DNA of 54,594 nucleotides from Dehalococcoidia bacterium (GCA_025062275.1 JANXAP010000025.1:1-54594); one strand, 5' to 3'; numbered from the stretch's first letter, positions 40,008 to 49,363 are shown. Numbers and translations: made by a program. The notes: a model not told the origin generated them from the sequence alone.

Positions 40008-41156
40008 TCAGTCGAGAATGTAGATGGTGACCCAACCGGTGCGCCAGTTGGGCACCACGCCCTCGGGATAGGCCAGGTCTATCATATAGCCACGCACGCC
40101 CCCGCCCGTATCGGCGGCCACCGCCATGCCGTATCCGGGAACGCAAATGCGGGTGCCCAGGGGGATGACGCTGGGGTCCACGGCCACGATGCCGTACCCC
40201 ACCCGCAGGCCAGTGGCGGTGTAGTAGCCGGCGCCGCGGCCGGGCGCGTACCAGGTGGCGTAGACGGTCATGGTGCGGCTGTGGGCGATGCCCGAACAGT
40301 CGCCGCTTCCGGTGGCCGGCACCACGATGGACGAGGGGGGAGGCGGTCGGCGAGTACCCCTGACCACCACCCGGTCCTGGGGCGGCACCGTCGACTCGGA
40401 TACCAGCTGGCGCCACGCCTCTCGCCCGTCCTCGTAGACCACCTCGAATTCGCGTCGCACGACGCCGTCGGCCCCTTCCTGGGCCACGTAGCTCTGGCCC
40501 AGAGGCAGTGACGGGTCATCGCGATATACGACATTCCTGGCTATGGTCTCCTCCTGCACATCGCGCACCACCTGGACCCTCACCACACGCACCGACATGC
40601 CGTCGCTGAGCTGGGCCGTGACAGCCGGCGACACCCGGTCCATGGCTCCCAGGAAGACCCCCCGCTCGGCCAGCAGGTCGCCAACGCTGACGGCATGGGT
40701 GGCTACCCAGCTCTCGCCGCCGTCCACCTGCAACAGCACATGCTTGGCGCGCCGGATCACCACCCTCAGCCCTGAGGTGAGGGGAGCATCGCGGGACGGC
40801 ATCACCAGGTCGGCCTCGTCCAGCTGGATCTGCAGTTCGTCCAGGGCCTCGCCGACGGTGGCGGCGTCAGCCGTGAGGTGCAGAGCGACCCCCCGGTCGT
40901 GAAGCACGAAGGGTACCAGATGAGGGGAGAGAGGTTGGGGTGGGGAAGCCAGGGCCACCCCCTTGTCCTTGCCAGCGCCGCCCTGGAAGACGGCCAGGGC
41001 TACCAGCGCCACCGCCACCGCGCATCCGGCCAGGGCCAGCGACAGATGGTGCCTGGCCCCCGGCCGGACCGATTCCCACTTCGCTACGAGGCTGGATGCT
41101 GTCGTGCTCAGGCGGGCTCCCAGGCGGGCCCGCCTATCTAAGTCCGGCCCCATCAC
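40008..41156 (-). CDS. YabE-like cell-wall protein: DUF348, G5 and 3D domains
   Basis: A 382-residue exported or anchored protein: a cytoplasmic basic N-terminus, one membrane segment (about 40-58), DUF348-like repeats (about 80-190), a G5 domain (about 195-270), a short Pro/Ser linker, and a C-terminal 3D domain with the three Asp (VAVDPSVIPLGTRI, ADTGGGVRG, MIDLAYP). Such proteins are cell-wall hydrolases of the YabE/Rpf-related group. In Bacillus yabE lies close to ksgA and ispE, and this order is kept here. Start 41156 or 41153 (two ATGs in a row). Confidence 0.88.
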   Translation of the reverse strand: MMGPDLDRRARLGARLSTTASSLVAKWESVRPGARHHLSLALAGCAVAVALVALAVFQGGAGKDKGVALASPPQPLSPHLVPFVLHDRGVALHLTADAATVGEALDELQIQLDEADLVMPSRDAPLTSGLRVVIRRAKHVLLQVDGGESWVATHAVSVGDLLAERGVFLGAMDRVSPAVTAQLSDGMSVRVVRVQVVRDVQEETIARNVVYRDDPSLPLGQSYVAQEGADGVVRREFEVVYEDGREAWRQLVSESTVPPQDRVVVRGTRRPPPPSSIVVPATGSGDCSGIAHSRTMTVYATWYAPGRGAGYYTATGLRVGYGIVAVDPSVIPLGTRICVPGYGMAVAADTGGGVRGYMIDLAYPEGVVPNWRTGWVTIYILD

Positions 41157-41182
41157 CTCATATCTGCACTGTTGCTGGTGCT

Positions 41183-41205
41183 GCCCGCCCCACGACGGGG
41201 CAGGC
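41183..41205 (-). terminator. GC-rich hairpin after the SRP RNA (candidate terminator)
   Basis: A 9-bp stem (with one G-U pair on the RNA) and a 5-base loop lies six bases past the predicted 3' end of the SRP RNA. It has no clear U-tract, so termination or processing is only likely. Confidence 0.45.
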
Positions 41206-41210
41206 GCAGC

Positions 41211-41489
41211 AAGGGCAGCCGTGCACCCGCTGTCGACCCGGCGCTACGGCCTTGCCGACGGCCGTCAGCTCCGGCCAGGCCGACCTGCGGCGCCCGAGGC
41301 CACCACTTACCGCTGCTCCCTTCCGGGCCTGACGGGGTTCGTGGCGCCCCGCCGCGCAGGACCCGACCATCGACGCCTCTGGCCGACGGTAGCCTCCACA
41401 GCCCCGGGCCTCGAGCGGGAATTCGGCCCCGCTATGGCGGATTGCGGGTGCAGGGCACCGCCAGCTCCCCGCCTAGCACGGCCGCCCCG
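41211..41489 (-). ncRNA. ffs: Signal recognition particle RNA, large bacterial form with Alu domain
   Basis: The minus strand contains the conserved SRP S-domain core: GTCAGGCCCGGAAGGGAGCA then GCGG, the tetraloop and symmetric loop bound by Ffh, closed by CCTGCG/CGCAGG and GGTCGGG/CCTGGCC stems. Near the 5' end CGTGCTAGGCGGGGAG and TGCCCTGCACCCGCAATCCG match the Alu-domain region of large Gram-positive-type SRP RNAs. The ends pair over 12 bp (GGGCGGCCGTGC with GCACGGCTGCCC), giving about 279 nt. It is divergent from galU. Confidence 0.9.
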
Positions 41490-41493
41490 TTCA

Positions 41494-41521
41494 ACCTTAC
41501 CGTAATATCTCCACCTGTCAA
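41494..41521 (-). promoter_or_regulatory. Promoter of the SRP RNA gene
   Basis: On the minus strand TTGACA (41521-41516), a 16-bp spacer and TAAGGT (41499-41494) predict a start near 41488, which agrees with the 5' end deduced from terminal pairing of the RNA. Confidence 0.75.
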
Positions 41522-41532
41522 CCCCCGCGTCC

Positions 41533-41561
41533 TTGTCTCCCGTTAGAAGCTGGTGTAGAAT
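41533..41561 (+). promoter_or_regulatory. Promoter of galU
   Basis: TTGTCT (41533-41538), a 17-bp spacer and TAGAAT (41556-41561) lie 29 bp before the galU ATG. It is back to back with the SRP RNA promoter, 12 bp apart. Confidence 0.7.
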
Positions 41562-41589
41562 TGCCGCGCGCCAGGGGCGGAGAGAGGGC

Positions 41590-42450
41590 ATGGCTGTCCG
41601 TAGAGGCGTCATTCTGGCAGCAGGTTTCGGCACCAGGTTCCTTCCCGCAACCAAGGCTATACCCAAGGAGATGCTCCCCCTGCTGGACAGGCCCGTGGTC
41701 CAGCACATCGTCGAGGAGGCGGCCGCAGCAGGCGTGCGGGAGCTGGTGATGGTCATCTCACCCGGCAAAGAGGCCCTGGCCCAGCATTTCGCCCCCTCGC
41801 CGGAGCTGGAGCGGGCGCTGGAGGCCCGGGGCGATGGCCCCAGGCTCCAGGAACTCCAGCGCATCTCCGGCCTGGCCCGCATCGCCTTCGTCTACCAGGA
41901 GGGCAGGCTGGGCACGGGCCATGCCCTTCTCCAGGCCCGCTGGCTGCTGGAAGGGCAGCCCTTCGCCCTCTTCTATGCCGACGATGTGGTGGCCGCCCAC
42001 CCCCCGGCCATCGGCCAGCTGGTAGAGGCCTTCCAGCACCTCGGCGGCCCGGTGCTGGGGCTGGTGGAGGTGGAGAGGGACGAGGTCTCCCGCTACGGCG
42101 TCATAGACGGCGAGCCGCTGGAGAGCGGCGATTTTCTCGTCCGGGCGACCGTGGAGAAGCCCGAGCCCCAGGAGGCCCCCTCCCTTTTGGCCGTTATCGG
42201 CCGCATGGTGCTGACGCCCGACATCTTCCCCGCGCTGGAGGAGACCCCGCCCGGACGAGCAGGGGAGATATGGCTCACCGATGGCCTGGCCCGACTCTGT
42301 CGCCAGCGTCCCGTATACGGGAGACGGCTCCAGGGTCGCTGGCTGGATACGGGCCACCCCCAGGGCCTGCTGGAAGCAGCGCTGTGGCTGGCCACCGACG
42401 TCCCTCATCTGGCCGAGAGGCTGGAGCGCTACCTGCGCGGGCGCCGATAG
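41590..42450 (+). CDS. galU: UTP-glucose-1-phosphate uridylyltransferase
   Basis: A 286-residue nucleotidyltransferase making UDP-glucose. N-terminal GVILAAGFGTRFLPATKAIPKE carries the nucleotide-binding and catalytic residues; GRLGTGHALLQAR, FYADDVV (metal Asp) and EKPEP follow, and the family motif near the end is GRWLDTGHPQGLLEA. ATG 41590 follows GGAGAGAGGG. UDP-glucose could feed the envelope glycan genes at 20192-26646. It is three bases from the next gene. Confidence 0.93.
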   Translation: MAVRRGVILAAGFGTRFLPATKAIPKEMLPLLDRPVVQHIVEEAAAAGVRELVMVISPGKEALAQHFAPSPELERALEARGDGPRLQELQRISGLARIAFVYQEGRLGTGHALLQARWLLEGQPFALFYADDVVAAHPPAIGQLVEAFQHLGGPVLGLVEVERDEVSRYGVIDGEPLESGDFLVRATVEKPEPQEAPSLLAVIGRMVLTPDIFPALEETPPGRAGEIWLTDGLARLCRQRPVYGRRLQGRWLDTGHPQGLLEAALWLATDVPHLAERLERYLRGRR

Positions 42451-42452
42451 CC

Positions 42453-43202
42453 ATGCGCGTCCTGGTCATTGGGCTGCCCATGCCCGACCCCAGCTTCGAC
42501 AACTACACCTTCCTGAGCGCCCCGTCCTTCTTCGACTACGAGGCCCTCATCGTCGAGGCCTCAGCCGTCTCCAGGGCCATAGCCGAGGCCGCCGCCGGTA
42601 GCGGCGACCACGAGACCTATGACCGCCTCAGGGTGGTCAACGGCCCCGGCGGCCCCGACGCCATGTCCCTGGCCCGCCTGCTGCGGGCACGCCGCTGGGA
42701 GACCGAGCGCTTCCTGGATCGGGGCGGCCTGCTGGTCCTGTTCGCCTACCCCGAGGCGCCTGTCCCCGGCGTCGAGGGCATGCCCGACTGCCGCCGCTAC
42801 TACTGGCTGCCGGAGGGCCCGCTGGGGAGCTGGGAGGAGGCCCTGGTGCCTGGCTTCGGCAGCCGCGGCGCCGAGCTGACAGACCCCGAACACCCCTTCG
42901 CGCCCTACGTGCGGCAGTTCGGGCCTCGCCTGTCCTACCGCGCCTACCTACACCCCCAGGCCGAGGCCCAGGCGCTCGTCTTCGCCCGCAGCCCGGGCGG
43001 CGCGGCAGTGGCGGCGGAGCTTGCCCTTAACGGTGGCCGCCTGTTACTGTTGCCACCAGTGGGAGACCTGAATCCGACCTTCGACCGCATGGCCCTGGCC
43101 CAGACCATGCGGGCCTGCATCGAGACCGCTCTGGGCCTGAGGCCGTCGGCGGAGGGCGTCGCCGTCGACCAGCAGGAGGTAAGGGAACATGGCGCCCCTT
43201 AA
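42453..43202 (+). CDS. Conserved-looking protein of unknown function
   Basis: A 249-residue soluble protein from ATG 42453, three bases after galU. The N-terminal strand MRVLVIGLPMPD and the segment FLDRGGLLVLFAYPEAPVPG suggest an alpha/beta fold with a Rossmann-like or glutamine-amidotransferase-like core, but no catalytic motif is clear. It ends with a 14-bp overlap with the FabL-like gene, which points to coupled translation. I cannot assign a function. Confidence 0.65.
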   Translation: MRVLVIGLPMPDPSFDNYTFLSAPSFFDYEALIVEASAVSRAIAEAAAGSGDHETYDRLRVVNGPGGPDAMSLARLLRARRWETERFLDRGGLLVLFAYPEAPVPGVEGMPDCRRYYWLPEGPLGSWEEALVPGFGSRGAELTDPEHPFAPYVRQFGPRLSYRAYLHPQAEAQALVFARSPGGAAVAAELALNGGRLLLLPPVGDLNPTFDRMALAQTMRACIETALGLRPSAEGVAVDQQEVREHGAP

Positions 43203-43986
43203 AGGAAAGTGGGCACTGGTGCTGGGGGCCTCCAGCGGCCACGGCGCCGCCACCGCCCTGGAGCTGGCCCGCCAGGGCATGAACATCTTCGGCGTGCACC
43301 TGGACACCAGGGCGACCCTCCCCAATGCCCAGCGCATCCAGGCCCAGATCCAGGACCTGGGCTGTGAGGCCGTCTTCTTCAACACCAATGCCGCCGACGA
43401 CGCCAAGCGGCAGCAGGTGTTGGAGGAGGTGCGCCGGCGGGTCCCCCAGGGCGAGCACGTGAGGGTGCTGCTCCACTCCCTGGCCTTCGGCACCCTGCGG
43501 CCCTACGTGCCCCAGGATCGCGCCGAGGCCGTCAGTCGCAGCCAGATGGAAATGACCCTGGACGTCATGGCCCACAGCCTGGTCTACTGGGTCCAGGACA
43601 TGTACTACCTGGGGCTGCTGGGCCCTGGCAGCAAGGTGTTCGCCATGACCAGCGCCGGCTCCCACCGTGTCTTCCCCAACTATGGGCCGGTGGGGGCGGC
43701 CAAGGCAGCCCTGGAGTACCACGTCAAGCATCTGGCGGTGGAGCTGGCACGGCGGGGCATCGCCGTGAACGCCATCCAGGCCGGCGTGACCGATACTCCG
43801 GCCCTGCGCAAGATACCCGGCCACGAGCGGATGCTGGAATTCGCCGCCCATTACAACCCGGGCGGGCGCATCACCACGCCCGAGGACGTGGCCCGGGCCA
43901 TCGTCGCCCTCAGCCAGGACGAGTCCCCCTGGCTCACAGGCAACGTCATCTGTGTGGACGGGGGCGAGGCCCTGGTGCTCATCTGA
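43189..43986 (+). CDS. Enoyl-ACP reductase-like short-chain dehydrogenase (FabL type)
   Basis: A 265-residue SDR. The cofactor motif is LGASSGHGAATALEL; the NNA-like segment is HSLAFGTLRP; the active site is SAGSHRVFPNYGPVGAAKAA, with Tyr and Lys six residues apart (Y-x6-K) as in FabI/FabL, rather than the Y-x3-K of ordinary SDRs. The C-terminus GNVICVDGGEALVL is typical. The pattern around the active site is closest, from memory, to FabL of Bacillus. It likely reduces enoyl-ACP in fatty acid synthesis. Confidence 0.82.
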   Translation: MAPLKGKWALVLGASSGHGAATALELARQGMNIFGVHLDTRATLPNAQRIQAQIQDLGCEAVFFNTNAADDAKRQQVLEEVRRRVPQGEHVRVLLHSLAFGTLRPYVPQDRAEAVSRSQMEMTLDVMAHSLVYWVQDMYYLGLLGPGSKVFAMTSAGSHRVFPNYGPVGAAKAALEYHVKHLAVELARRGIAVNAIQAGVTDTPALRKIPGHERMLEFAAHYNPGGRITTPEDVARAIVALSQDESPWLTGNVICVDGGEALVLI

Positions 43987-44010
43987 CCATCGCCTATCAG
44001 GGAGGTCGAC

Positions 44011-44226
44011 GTGATCGAGATCGGACGGGAACAGTATCGGCGGGTGGAGGTGACCGACGAGAGGGGAGAGGTGCTGCTGACCATCGAGCGCCTCCCCAAT
44101 GGCAACGTGATGGTGGAGGCCCGCATCTACGACCGCACTGGCCGCTTGCTGGCCACTATCGAGCCCGACGGCCTGCACGAGCAGGTGCCGGGCTGCGTCA
44201 ACCTGGGCGGTGGCCCGCCGGGCTAG
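44011..44226 (+). CDS. Small protein of unknown function
   Basis: A 71-residue protein from GTG 44011, with GGAGGT six bases upstream. It is mostly strand-like (YRRVEVTDERGEVLLTIERL, then VMVEARIYDRTGRLLATIE), which suggests a small beta-sheet domain, and ends in a Gly/Pro tail. It lies between the FabL-like gene and lepA. No family recognised. Confidence 0.6.
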   Translation: MIEIGREQYRRVEVTDERGEVLLTIERLPNGNVMVEARIYDRTGRLLATIEPDGLHEQVPGCVNLGGGPPG

Positions 44227-44268
44227 CGCCTTCGTCCGAGACCCCCGCTCTGATACCATGGCCTTGGT

Positions 44269-46092
44269 ATGGAGCAGGGGCTGATACGCAACTTCTGCAT
44301 CGTCGCCCACATTGATCACGGCAAGTCCACCCTGGCCGACCGCCTCCTGGAGGCGACGGGGACCCTTTCCCCGCGGGAGGCGGGCGAGCTGGTGCTGGAC
44401 GACATGGACCTGGAGCGGGAGCGGGGCATCACCATCAAGGCCTCGGCTGTGCGCATGACCTACCGCGCCCGCGACGGCCTGGAGTACGAGCTGAACCTGA
44501 TCGATACCCCAGGCCACGTGGATTTCAGCTACGAGGTCTCCCGCGCTCTGGCCGCCTGCGAGGGCGCGGTGCTACTGGTGGACGCATCTCAGGGCATCGA
44601 GGCCCAGACCCTGGCCAACTTCTTCCTGGCCCTCGACCAGGGCCTGACCATCGTCCCCGCCGTCAACAAGATAGACCTGCCCGCCGCCGATCCCGAGAGA
44701 GTGGCCCAGGAGCTGTGCGATACCTTCGGCTTCCGCCGCGACGAGGTGCTGTTCGTCTCGGCCAAGGACGGCACCGGGGTGCCCGAGCTGCTGGAGGAGA
44801 TCGTGCGTCGCGTCCCGCCCCCCTCCGGCCGCCCCGATGCCCCCCTGCGGGCGCTGGTCTTCGACTCCAAATACGACCCCTACAAGGGCGTCATCGCCTA
44901 CGTGCGGGTGGTGGACGGGCACCTCGACGGCCGCCGACCGCTGCGCCTGATGGCCACCAACCGCCGCCTCGAGCCGCTGGAGGTGGGCTTCTTCCGGCCA
45001 TCTCCCACTCCCAGCCAAAGCCTCACGGCGGGCGAGGTGGGCTACGTGGCCACCGGCCTGAAGACGGTGGGCGACTGCCGCGTGGGCGACACCATCACCT
45101 GGGACGACGATCCCGCCGCCGAGCCACTGCCCGGCTACCGTCCTCCCAAGCCCATGGTCTTCGCCGGGCTGTATCCCGCCGATGCCGAGGAATACCAGGC
45201 CCTGCGAGACGCCCTGGAGAAACTGAAGCTGAACGATGCCGCCCTCATCTTCGAGCCGGAGTCCTCCCTGGCGCTGGGCCCGGGCTTCCGATGCGGCTTT
45301 CTGGGTCTCCTGCACATGGACATCGTCCAGGAGAGGCTCGAGCGAGAGTTCAAGCTGGACCTGCTGGCCACGGCTCCCAGCGTCGAGTACCGGGTGGTCA
45401 CCACCGACGGTCAGGAGTTGCCGGTGCGCAGCCCGGCGGAGCTGCCGCCGCCCACCCGTATCGCCGAGATACGGGAGCCGTGGATGCACCTGTCGGTCAT
45501 CGCTCCGGAGCGTTACATCGGCGCCATCATGGAGCTGGTGACCTCCCGGCGGGGGGAGTTCGCGCGCATGGAGTACCTCGACCAGGGGCCTGCCGTGCGC
45601 GAGGGCGAGCGGAGGGTGCTGCTGGAGTACCGTATGCCACTGTCGGAGATGCTGGTGGACTTTTACGACCAGCTAAAGTCCCGCACCCAGGGCTACGCCA
45701 GCATGGACTACTCCTTCGCCGAATACCGGCCGGCGAAGCTGGTCAAGCTGGACGTGCTGGTCAACAACCAGCCCGTGGACGCCCTGAGCCTGCTGGTCCC
45801 GGCCGAAAGGGCCTATCAGGTGGGCCGCGCACTGGTGGAGAGGCTGAAGGAGCTGATACCGCGACAACTCTTCGATGTCCCTATCCAGGCGGCCATCGGG
45901 GGGCGGGTTATCGCCCGCGAGACCATCCGGGCCCTGCGCAAGAACGTGCTGGCCAAGTGCTACGGCGGCGACGTAACCCGCAAAAAGAAGCTGCTGGAGA
46001 AGCAGAAGGAAGGGAAGCGACGACTGCGCCGCATCGGCCGAGTGGAGATCCCCCAGGAAGCATTTCTCGCCCTCCTGAAGCTGGAACGCTAG
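44269..46092 (+). CDS. lepA: Elongation factor 4 (LepA), translational GTPase
   Basis: A 607-residue LepA/EF4. GTPase motifs: [16 protein letters not shown] (G1), RERGITI (G2), DTPGHVD (G3), NKID (G4) and SAKDG (G5). Domains II, III and V follow, and the LepA-specific C-terminal domain ends in [20 protein letters not shown] and [13 protein letters not shown]. It acts on stalled or initiating ribosomes. GATACCAT about ten bases before the ATG could be a -10 element giving a very short leader. It ends in a 4-bp overlap with a convergent gene. Confidence 0.96.
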   Translation: MEQGLIRNFCIVAHIDHGKSTLADRLLEATGTLSPREAGELVLDDMDLERERGITIKASAVRMTYRARDGLEYELNLIDTPGHVDFSYEVSRALAACEGAVLLVDASQGIEAQTLANFFLALDQGLTIVPAVNKIDLPAADPERVAQELCDTFGFRRDEVLFVSAKDGTGVPELLEEIVRRVPPPSGRPDAPLRALVFDSKYDPYKGVIAYVRVVDGHLDGRRPLRLMATNRRLEPLEVGFFRPSPTPSQSLTAGEVGYVATGLKTVGDCRVGDTITWDDDPAAEPLPGYRPPKPMVFAGLYPADAEEYQALRDALEKLKLNDAALIFEPESSLALGPGFRCGFLGLLHMDIVQERLEREFKLDLLATAPSVEYRVVTTDGQELPVRSPAELPPPTRIAEIREPWMHLSVIAPERYIGAIMELVTSRRGEFARMEYLDQGPAVREGERRVLLEYRMPLSEMLVDFYDQLKSRTQGYASMDYSFAEYRPAKLVKLDVLVNNQPVDALSLLVPAERAYQVGRALVERLKELIPRQLFDVPIQAAIGGRVIARETIRALRKNVLAKCYGGDVTRKKKLLEKQKEGKRRLRRIGRVEIPQEAFLALLKLER

Positions 46093-46829
46093 CGATGCCG
46101 CTCACGACGGAAGGGGCGCAGGAGGGCACCCAGCGCCGCCAGGACCCCGCGCCGCGCAGGCCTGCCGGCCAAGATAGACTCGATACGCTGCTCCAGCGCC
46201 GCAGCCTCCCGAGGGTCCGCCCGCTCAAGCCGCCGCAGCAGCACCTCCACGTATCGCCTCCGCAACGGGTCCCCCTCCTCCGCCAGCCCCACCACCGGCG
46301 TCGCTGCGCCCTGCGCGGTCCGGTCGCCTCCCACCCCGGCCATCCCTGAGGAAAGCCAAGCCAATTCCAGCGCCGCTGCCCTTCTTCTCCTAGGCGGCTC
46401 CGCCACCCGCAGCCCCACCACCCGCGCCAGACCCAAGGCGAACCGGGCCTGCCTTCTGGCCAAGGCCTTGCCGTAACGCTCGCCAAACAACCCCTCCAGC
46501 TCTTCCTCCGATCTCCCCGCCCACCCCTCGTCCCCCAGTGCCTTTGTATATGCGTTATGAATAGCCTTTGCCAGACCCTGCCTGCCCTCGGGCCAGGGCT
46601 GCAGGAGCAAACTGTAACGTTCAGTCGGCGTGTCGGTGAAGGGGTCCACCAGTCCCAGAAAGCGCAGCGCCACCAGAACCTCCCAGGCAGAGCCTCCCCT
46701 GAAGCCCATCTCCCTGAGCAGGGCCGCGTCCACCCGCTGCGGCCAGCCATGCTTCGGCGCCTCCCTCAGCAGCCGCAGGAAGGCGCTCAGGGAGCCGTAA
46801 GGCGCTAGCCTGGACCGTTGCCAGGGCAT
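46089..46829 (-). CDS. Unknown protein with DUF5343-like N-terminus
   Basis: A 246-residue soluble protein. The N-terminus ([20 protein letters not shown] then [20 protein letters not shown]) looks like a winged-helix-type domain as in DUF5343 proteins. The middle is helical and basic, and the C-terminus ([20 protein letters not shown]) is a probable helix pair. Function unknown; a DNA-binding role would fit the repeat-rich promoter directly upstream. Confidence 0.6.
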   Translation of the reverse strand: MPWQRSRLAPYGSLSAFLRLLREAPKHGWPQRVDAALLREMGFRGGSAWEVLVALRFLGLVDPFTDTPTERYSLLLQPWPEGRQGLAKAIHNAYTKALGDEGWAGRSEEELEGLFGERYGKALARRQARFALGLARVVGLRVAEPPRRRRAAALELAWLSSGMAGVGGDRTAQGAATPVVGLAEEGDPLRRRYVEVLLRRLERADPREAAALEQRIESILAGRPARRGVLAALGALLRPFRRERHR

Positions 46830-46863
46830 ACTCGTTCTATACTCGTATTATACTCGTGCACGA
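46827..46863 (-). promoter_or_regulatory. Iterated ACGAG operator/promoter of the 46089-46829 gene
   Basis: Reading towards the gene: the 12-bp perfect palindrome CTCGTGCACGAG (46863-46852), then TATAAT, ACGAGTATAG and AACGAGTATG, so ACGAG occurs three times with 11-bp spacing, the last overlapping the start codon. TATAAT (46851-46846) is a -10 candidate about 17 bp before the ATG. One protein per helical turn could bind here. Confidence 0.5.
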
Positions 46864-47094
46864 GCTTCAAACAACGAGGGCTGCAACGACTTGAGATACC
46901 CAGGCCGTTGCCCCATCCCCGTCCAGGCCCAAAGGGACGATACGGGGGCTCGCTCGAGGAGGGGTAACGCGGGCATCAGGCCATGGGGCGACTCGCCGCA
47001 GTGCAGTGACCGGAGGGGCGAAGGAGGGAGGGAGGGCCGCTAAAGCTGGATAGACCGGACCTCAGGGGTGTTCTCGCGGACGAACTGCAGGAGC
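46864..47094. other. Intergenic stretch without a recognised gene
   Basis: No reading frame here has a plausible start and product. A short leftward frame ending at the TAG near 47041 lacks any start and resembles nothing I know. The stretch looks like spacer between the unknown gene and the oppDF terminator. Confidence 0.5.
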
Positions 47095-47118
47095 GGGAAA
47101 GCGCCCGAAGGGGCGCCC
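47095..47118 (-). terminator. Intrinsic terminator candidate of oppDF
   Basis: On the minus strand GCGCCC-CTTC-GGGCGC (47116-47101) is followed by TTTCCC, about 60 bp after the oppF stop. The stem is strong but the T-tract is short. Confidence 0.5.
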
Positions 47119-47175
47119 TGGCCCTCTAGGCGGGGGCTCGCCAAGGGCCCTCTCGCGGAGCGGTTTCCGGTCCTG

Positions 47176-48258
47176 TCAGCGGGCGTTGTCGGGCCGGACC
47201 CCGCTCCATCCGTCCAGCTTGCCGCCGATGACGCGGTGGCAGGCCACCCAGTGCGGGCGGTCGGCCGTGCCCACGTTGCGCCACTCCGGCACCCGTGTCC
47301 GGCACTCGTCTATGGCGATGGGACAACGGGTGTGGAACACGCAACCGGGTGGTGGCCGCATGGGGCTAGGTATCTCGCCGTGCAGGATGATGCGTTCCCG
47401 CTTGGCCTCCACGGCCGGGTCGGGAACCGGCACCGCCGACAGCAACGCCTTAGTGTAGGGGTGCAGAGGGTTGGCATACAGCTCGTCGCGGTCCGTCAGC
47501 TCCATCACCTTGCCCAGGTACATCACGGCCACACGGTTGCTGATGTGGCGCACCACCGACAGGTCGTGGGCAATGAACAGGTAGGTGAGCTGGAACCGCT
47601 CCTGCAACTCTTCCAGCAGGTTGATGATCTGGGCCTGGATGGAGACGTCCAGGGCCGACACCGGCTCGTCGGCCACGATGAAGCTGGGCTGGACGGCCAG
47701 TGCCCGCGCGATGCCGATGCGCTGTCGCTGGCCACCGCTGAACTCGTGGGGGTAGCGGTTGGCATAGAACGGGTTCAGGCCGACCACCCGCATCAGCTCC
47801 TCCACCCGCTCCCTGCGCTCCTTGCGGTTTTTGGCCAGCCCATGAATGATCATGGGCTCGGCGATGATGCTGCCCACAGTCATGCGGGGGTTGAGGGAGG
47901 CGTAGGGGTCCTGGAAGATCATCTGCATCCGACGGCGCATGCGCCGTATCTCCCCCGGCTTCATGGCCGTCAGGTCGTGCCCCTCGAAGATGATGCGCCC
48001 GGAGGTGGGGCGGTAGAGCATCAGGATGCAGCGGCCGAGGGTCGTCTTGCCGCAGCCCGACTCGCCCACCAGGCCCACCGTCTCGCCGCGCTTTATGTCG
48101 AAGGTGACGCCGTCCACCGCGCGGATGGTGCCCACCTTCCGCTGGAAGATGATGCCCGCCGTCACCGGGAAGTGCATCTTCACGTCCTGGATGGAGACCA
48201 GGACATTGTCGCCGATGGTGGCGCTGGGCTGCTGCTGTCCAGTGGTCTGCAGGGACAT
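47176..48258 (-). CDS. oppF: Dipeptide/oligopeptide ABC transporter ATP-binding protein (OppF-like)
   Basis: A 360-residue ABC ATPase of the peptide/nickel transporter type. Walker [13 protein letters not shown], signature [15 protein letters not shown], Walker [15 protein letters not shown]. The C-terminal oligopeptide-ATPase extension has the Cys motif [14 protein letters not shown], which in this family can bind an iron-sulfur cluster. ATG 48258 is preceded by AGGAGAGG. It follows oppD by 24 bp. No permease or binding-protein gene is nearby. Confidence 0.9.
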   Translation of the reverse strand: MSLQTTGQQQPSATIGDNVLVSIQDVKMHFPVTAGIIFQRKVGTIRAVDGVTFDIKRGETVGLVGESGCGKTTLGRCILMLYRPTSGRIIFEGHDLTAMKPGEIRRMRRRMQMIFQDPYASLNPRMTVGSIIAEPMIIHGLAKNRKERRERVEELMRVVGLNPFYANRYPHEFSGGQRQRIGIARALAVQPSFIVADEPVSALDVSIQAQIINLLEELQERFQLTYLFIAHDLSVVRHISNRVAVMYLGKVMELTDRDELYANPLHPYTKALLSAVPVPDPAVEAKRERIILHGEIPSPMRPPPGCVFHTRCPIAIDECRTRVPEWRNVGTADRPHWVACHRVIGGKLDGWSGVRPDNAR

Positions 48259-48282
48259 GTGACCTCTCCTTTCGGCCCGCCG

Positions 48283-49293
48283 CTACGAGGCAGGGGTGGG
48301 GGCCTCTACCTGTTGGGCTAGTCGCTGCCACTCCCAGCAGGCCGACAGATGGTTCTCGCCCACCAGCATGAGGGGCGGCGCCTCCATCTTGCAGCGCTCC
48401 ACCGCGAAGCGACAGCGCGGCTGGAAGGCACAGCCGGGGGGCATGTGCACCAGGTCGGGCGGGAAGCCCTCGATGGGGTCCAGTCTGGCCTTGCGTGGCT
48501 GGTCCAGTCGGGGCACCGAGCGAAGCAGGCCCAGGGTATAGGGGTGGCGAGGCCGGTGGTAGAGCTCCATAGCGCTCGCCGACTCCACTATCTTGCCGGC
48601 GTACATCACGTTCACACGGTCGGCGTAGCGGGCCACCACCCCGAGGTTATGGGTGATGATGATGACGGCCGTGCCCAGCTCCCGCGTCAGCCGCGTCATC
48701 AGCTCTAGGATCTGGGCCTGGATAGTCACGTCCAGGGCAGTGGTCGGCTCGTCGGCCAGGAGCAGGCGGGGGTTGCAGGCCAGGGCCATGGCTATCATCA
48801 CCCGCTGCCTCATCCCTCCCGAGAACTGGTGCGGGTAGTGGTCGATGCGCCGCTCGGGCTCGGGTATGCCTACCATCTCCAGCAGCTCGATGGCCCGACG
48901 GCGGGCGCTGGCCCTGTCCATCTTCAGGTGTACTTCCAGGGGCTCCGTCAGCTGGCGGCCGATGGTCAGGACGGGGTTGAGAGAGGTCATGGGCTCCTGG
49001 AAGACGATGCCGATCTTGTTGCCGCGGATCTGGCGGATGCCCTCGTCGTCCAGCTTCAGCAGGTCCTGGCCCTCGAACCATATTTCCCCGGAAACGATCC
49101 TGCCGGGTGGCTGGGGGATCAGGCGCAGGATGGAGAGGGCACTGACGGTCTTGCCGCAGCCCGACTCGCCCACCAGGCCGACTATTTCCCCTGGATAGAC
49201 ATCGAAGGAGACGCCATCCACCGCCCTGACCACACCTTCGTCGGTATAGAAGTATGTGCGCAGGTCGCGGACGCTCAGCAGTGGCTCAGCCAC
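48283..49293 (-). CDS. oppD: Dipeptide/oligopeptide ABC transporter ATP-binding protein (OppD-like)
   Basis: A 336-residue ABC ATPase. Walker [13 protein letters not shown], signature [15 protein letters not shown], Walker [16 protein letters not shown], and the C-terminal Cys motif [17 protein letters not shown] 49293 is chosen because GAGGAGGGG stands directly upstream and the protein then starts with [14 protein letters not shown], as in the family; a frame to 49341 runs through a large hairpin. It is first in the oppD-oppF pair and should drive a membrane transporter encoded elsewhere. Confidence 0.9.
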   Translation of the reverse strand: MAEPLLSVRDLRTYFYTDEGVVRAVDGVSFDVYPGEIVGLVGESGCGKTVSALSILRLIPQPPGRIVSGEIWFEGQDLLKLDDEGIRQIRGNKIGIVFQEPMTSLNPVLTIGRQLTEPLEVHLKMDRASARRRAIELLEMVGIPEPERRIDHYPHQFSGGMRQRVMIAMALACNPRLLLADEPTTALDVTIQAQILELMTRLTRELGTAVIIITHNLGVVARYADRVNVMYAGKIVESASAMELYHRPRHPYTLGLLRSVPRLDQPRKARLDPIEGFPPDLVHMPPGCAFQPRCRFAVERCKMEAPPLMLVGENHLSACWEWQRLAQQVEAPTPAS

Positions 49294-49325
49294 GGCCCCT
49301 CCTCTCGCCGGCCACAGGCCAGCTC

Positions 49326-49363
49326 GGGTCTCGTGGCCCATATTTTAGTGGGCCACGAGACCC
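49326..49363. repeat. Perfect 15-bp inverted repeat in the oppD leader
   Basis: GGGTCTCGTGGCCCA (49326-49340) and its exact reverse complement (49349-49363) flank the 8-base loop TATTTTAG. It lies 33 bp upstream of the oppD GTG. It could be an RNA hairpin in the leader, a repressor site, or a miniature transposon trace. No T-tract follows on either strand in a way that suits a terminator. Confidence 0.6.

Noticed and set aside
47041-47160. Possible C-terminal gene remnant on the minus strand ending in VRENTPEVRSIQL
   Set aside because: No start codon, no family resemblance, and the upstream part overlaps oppF in another frame.
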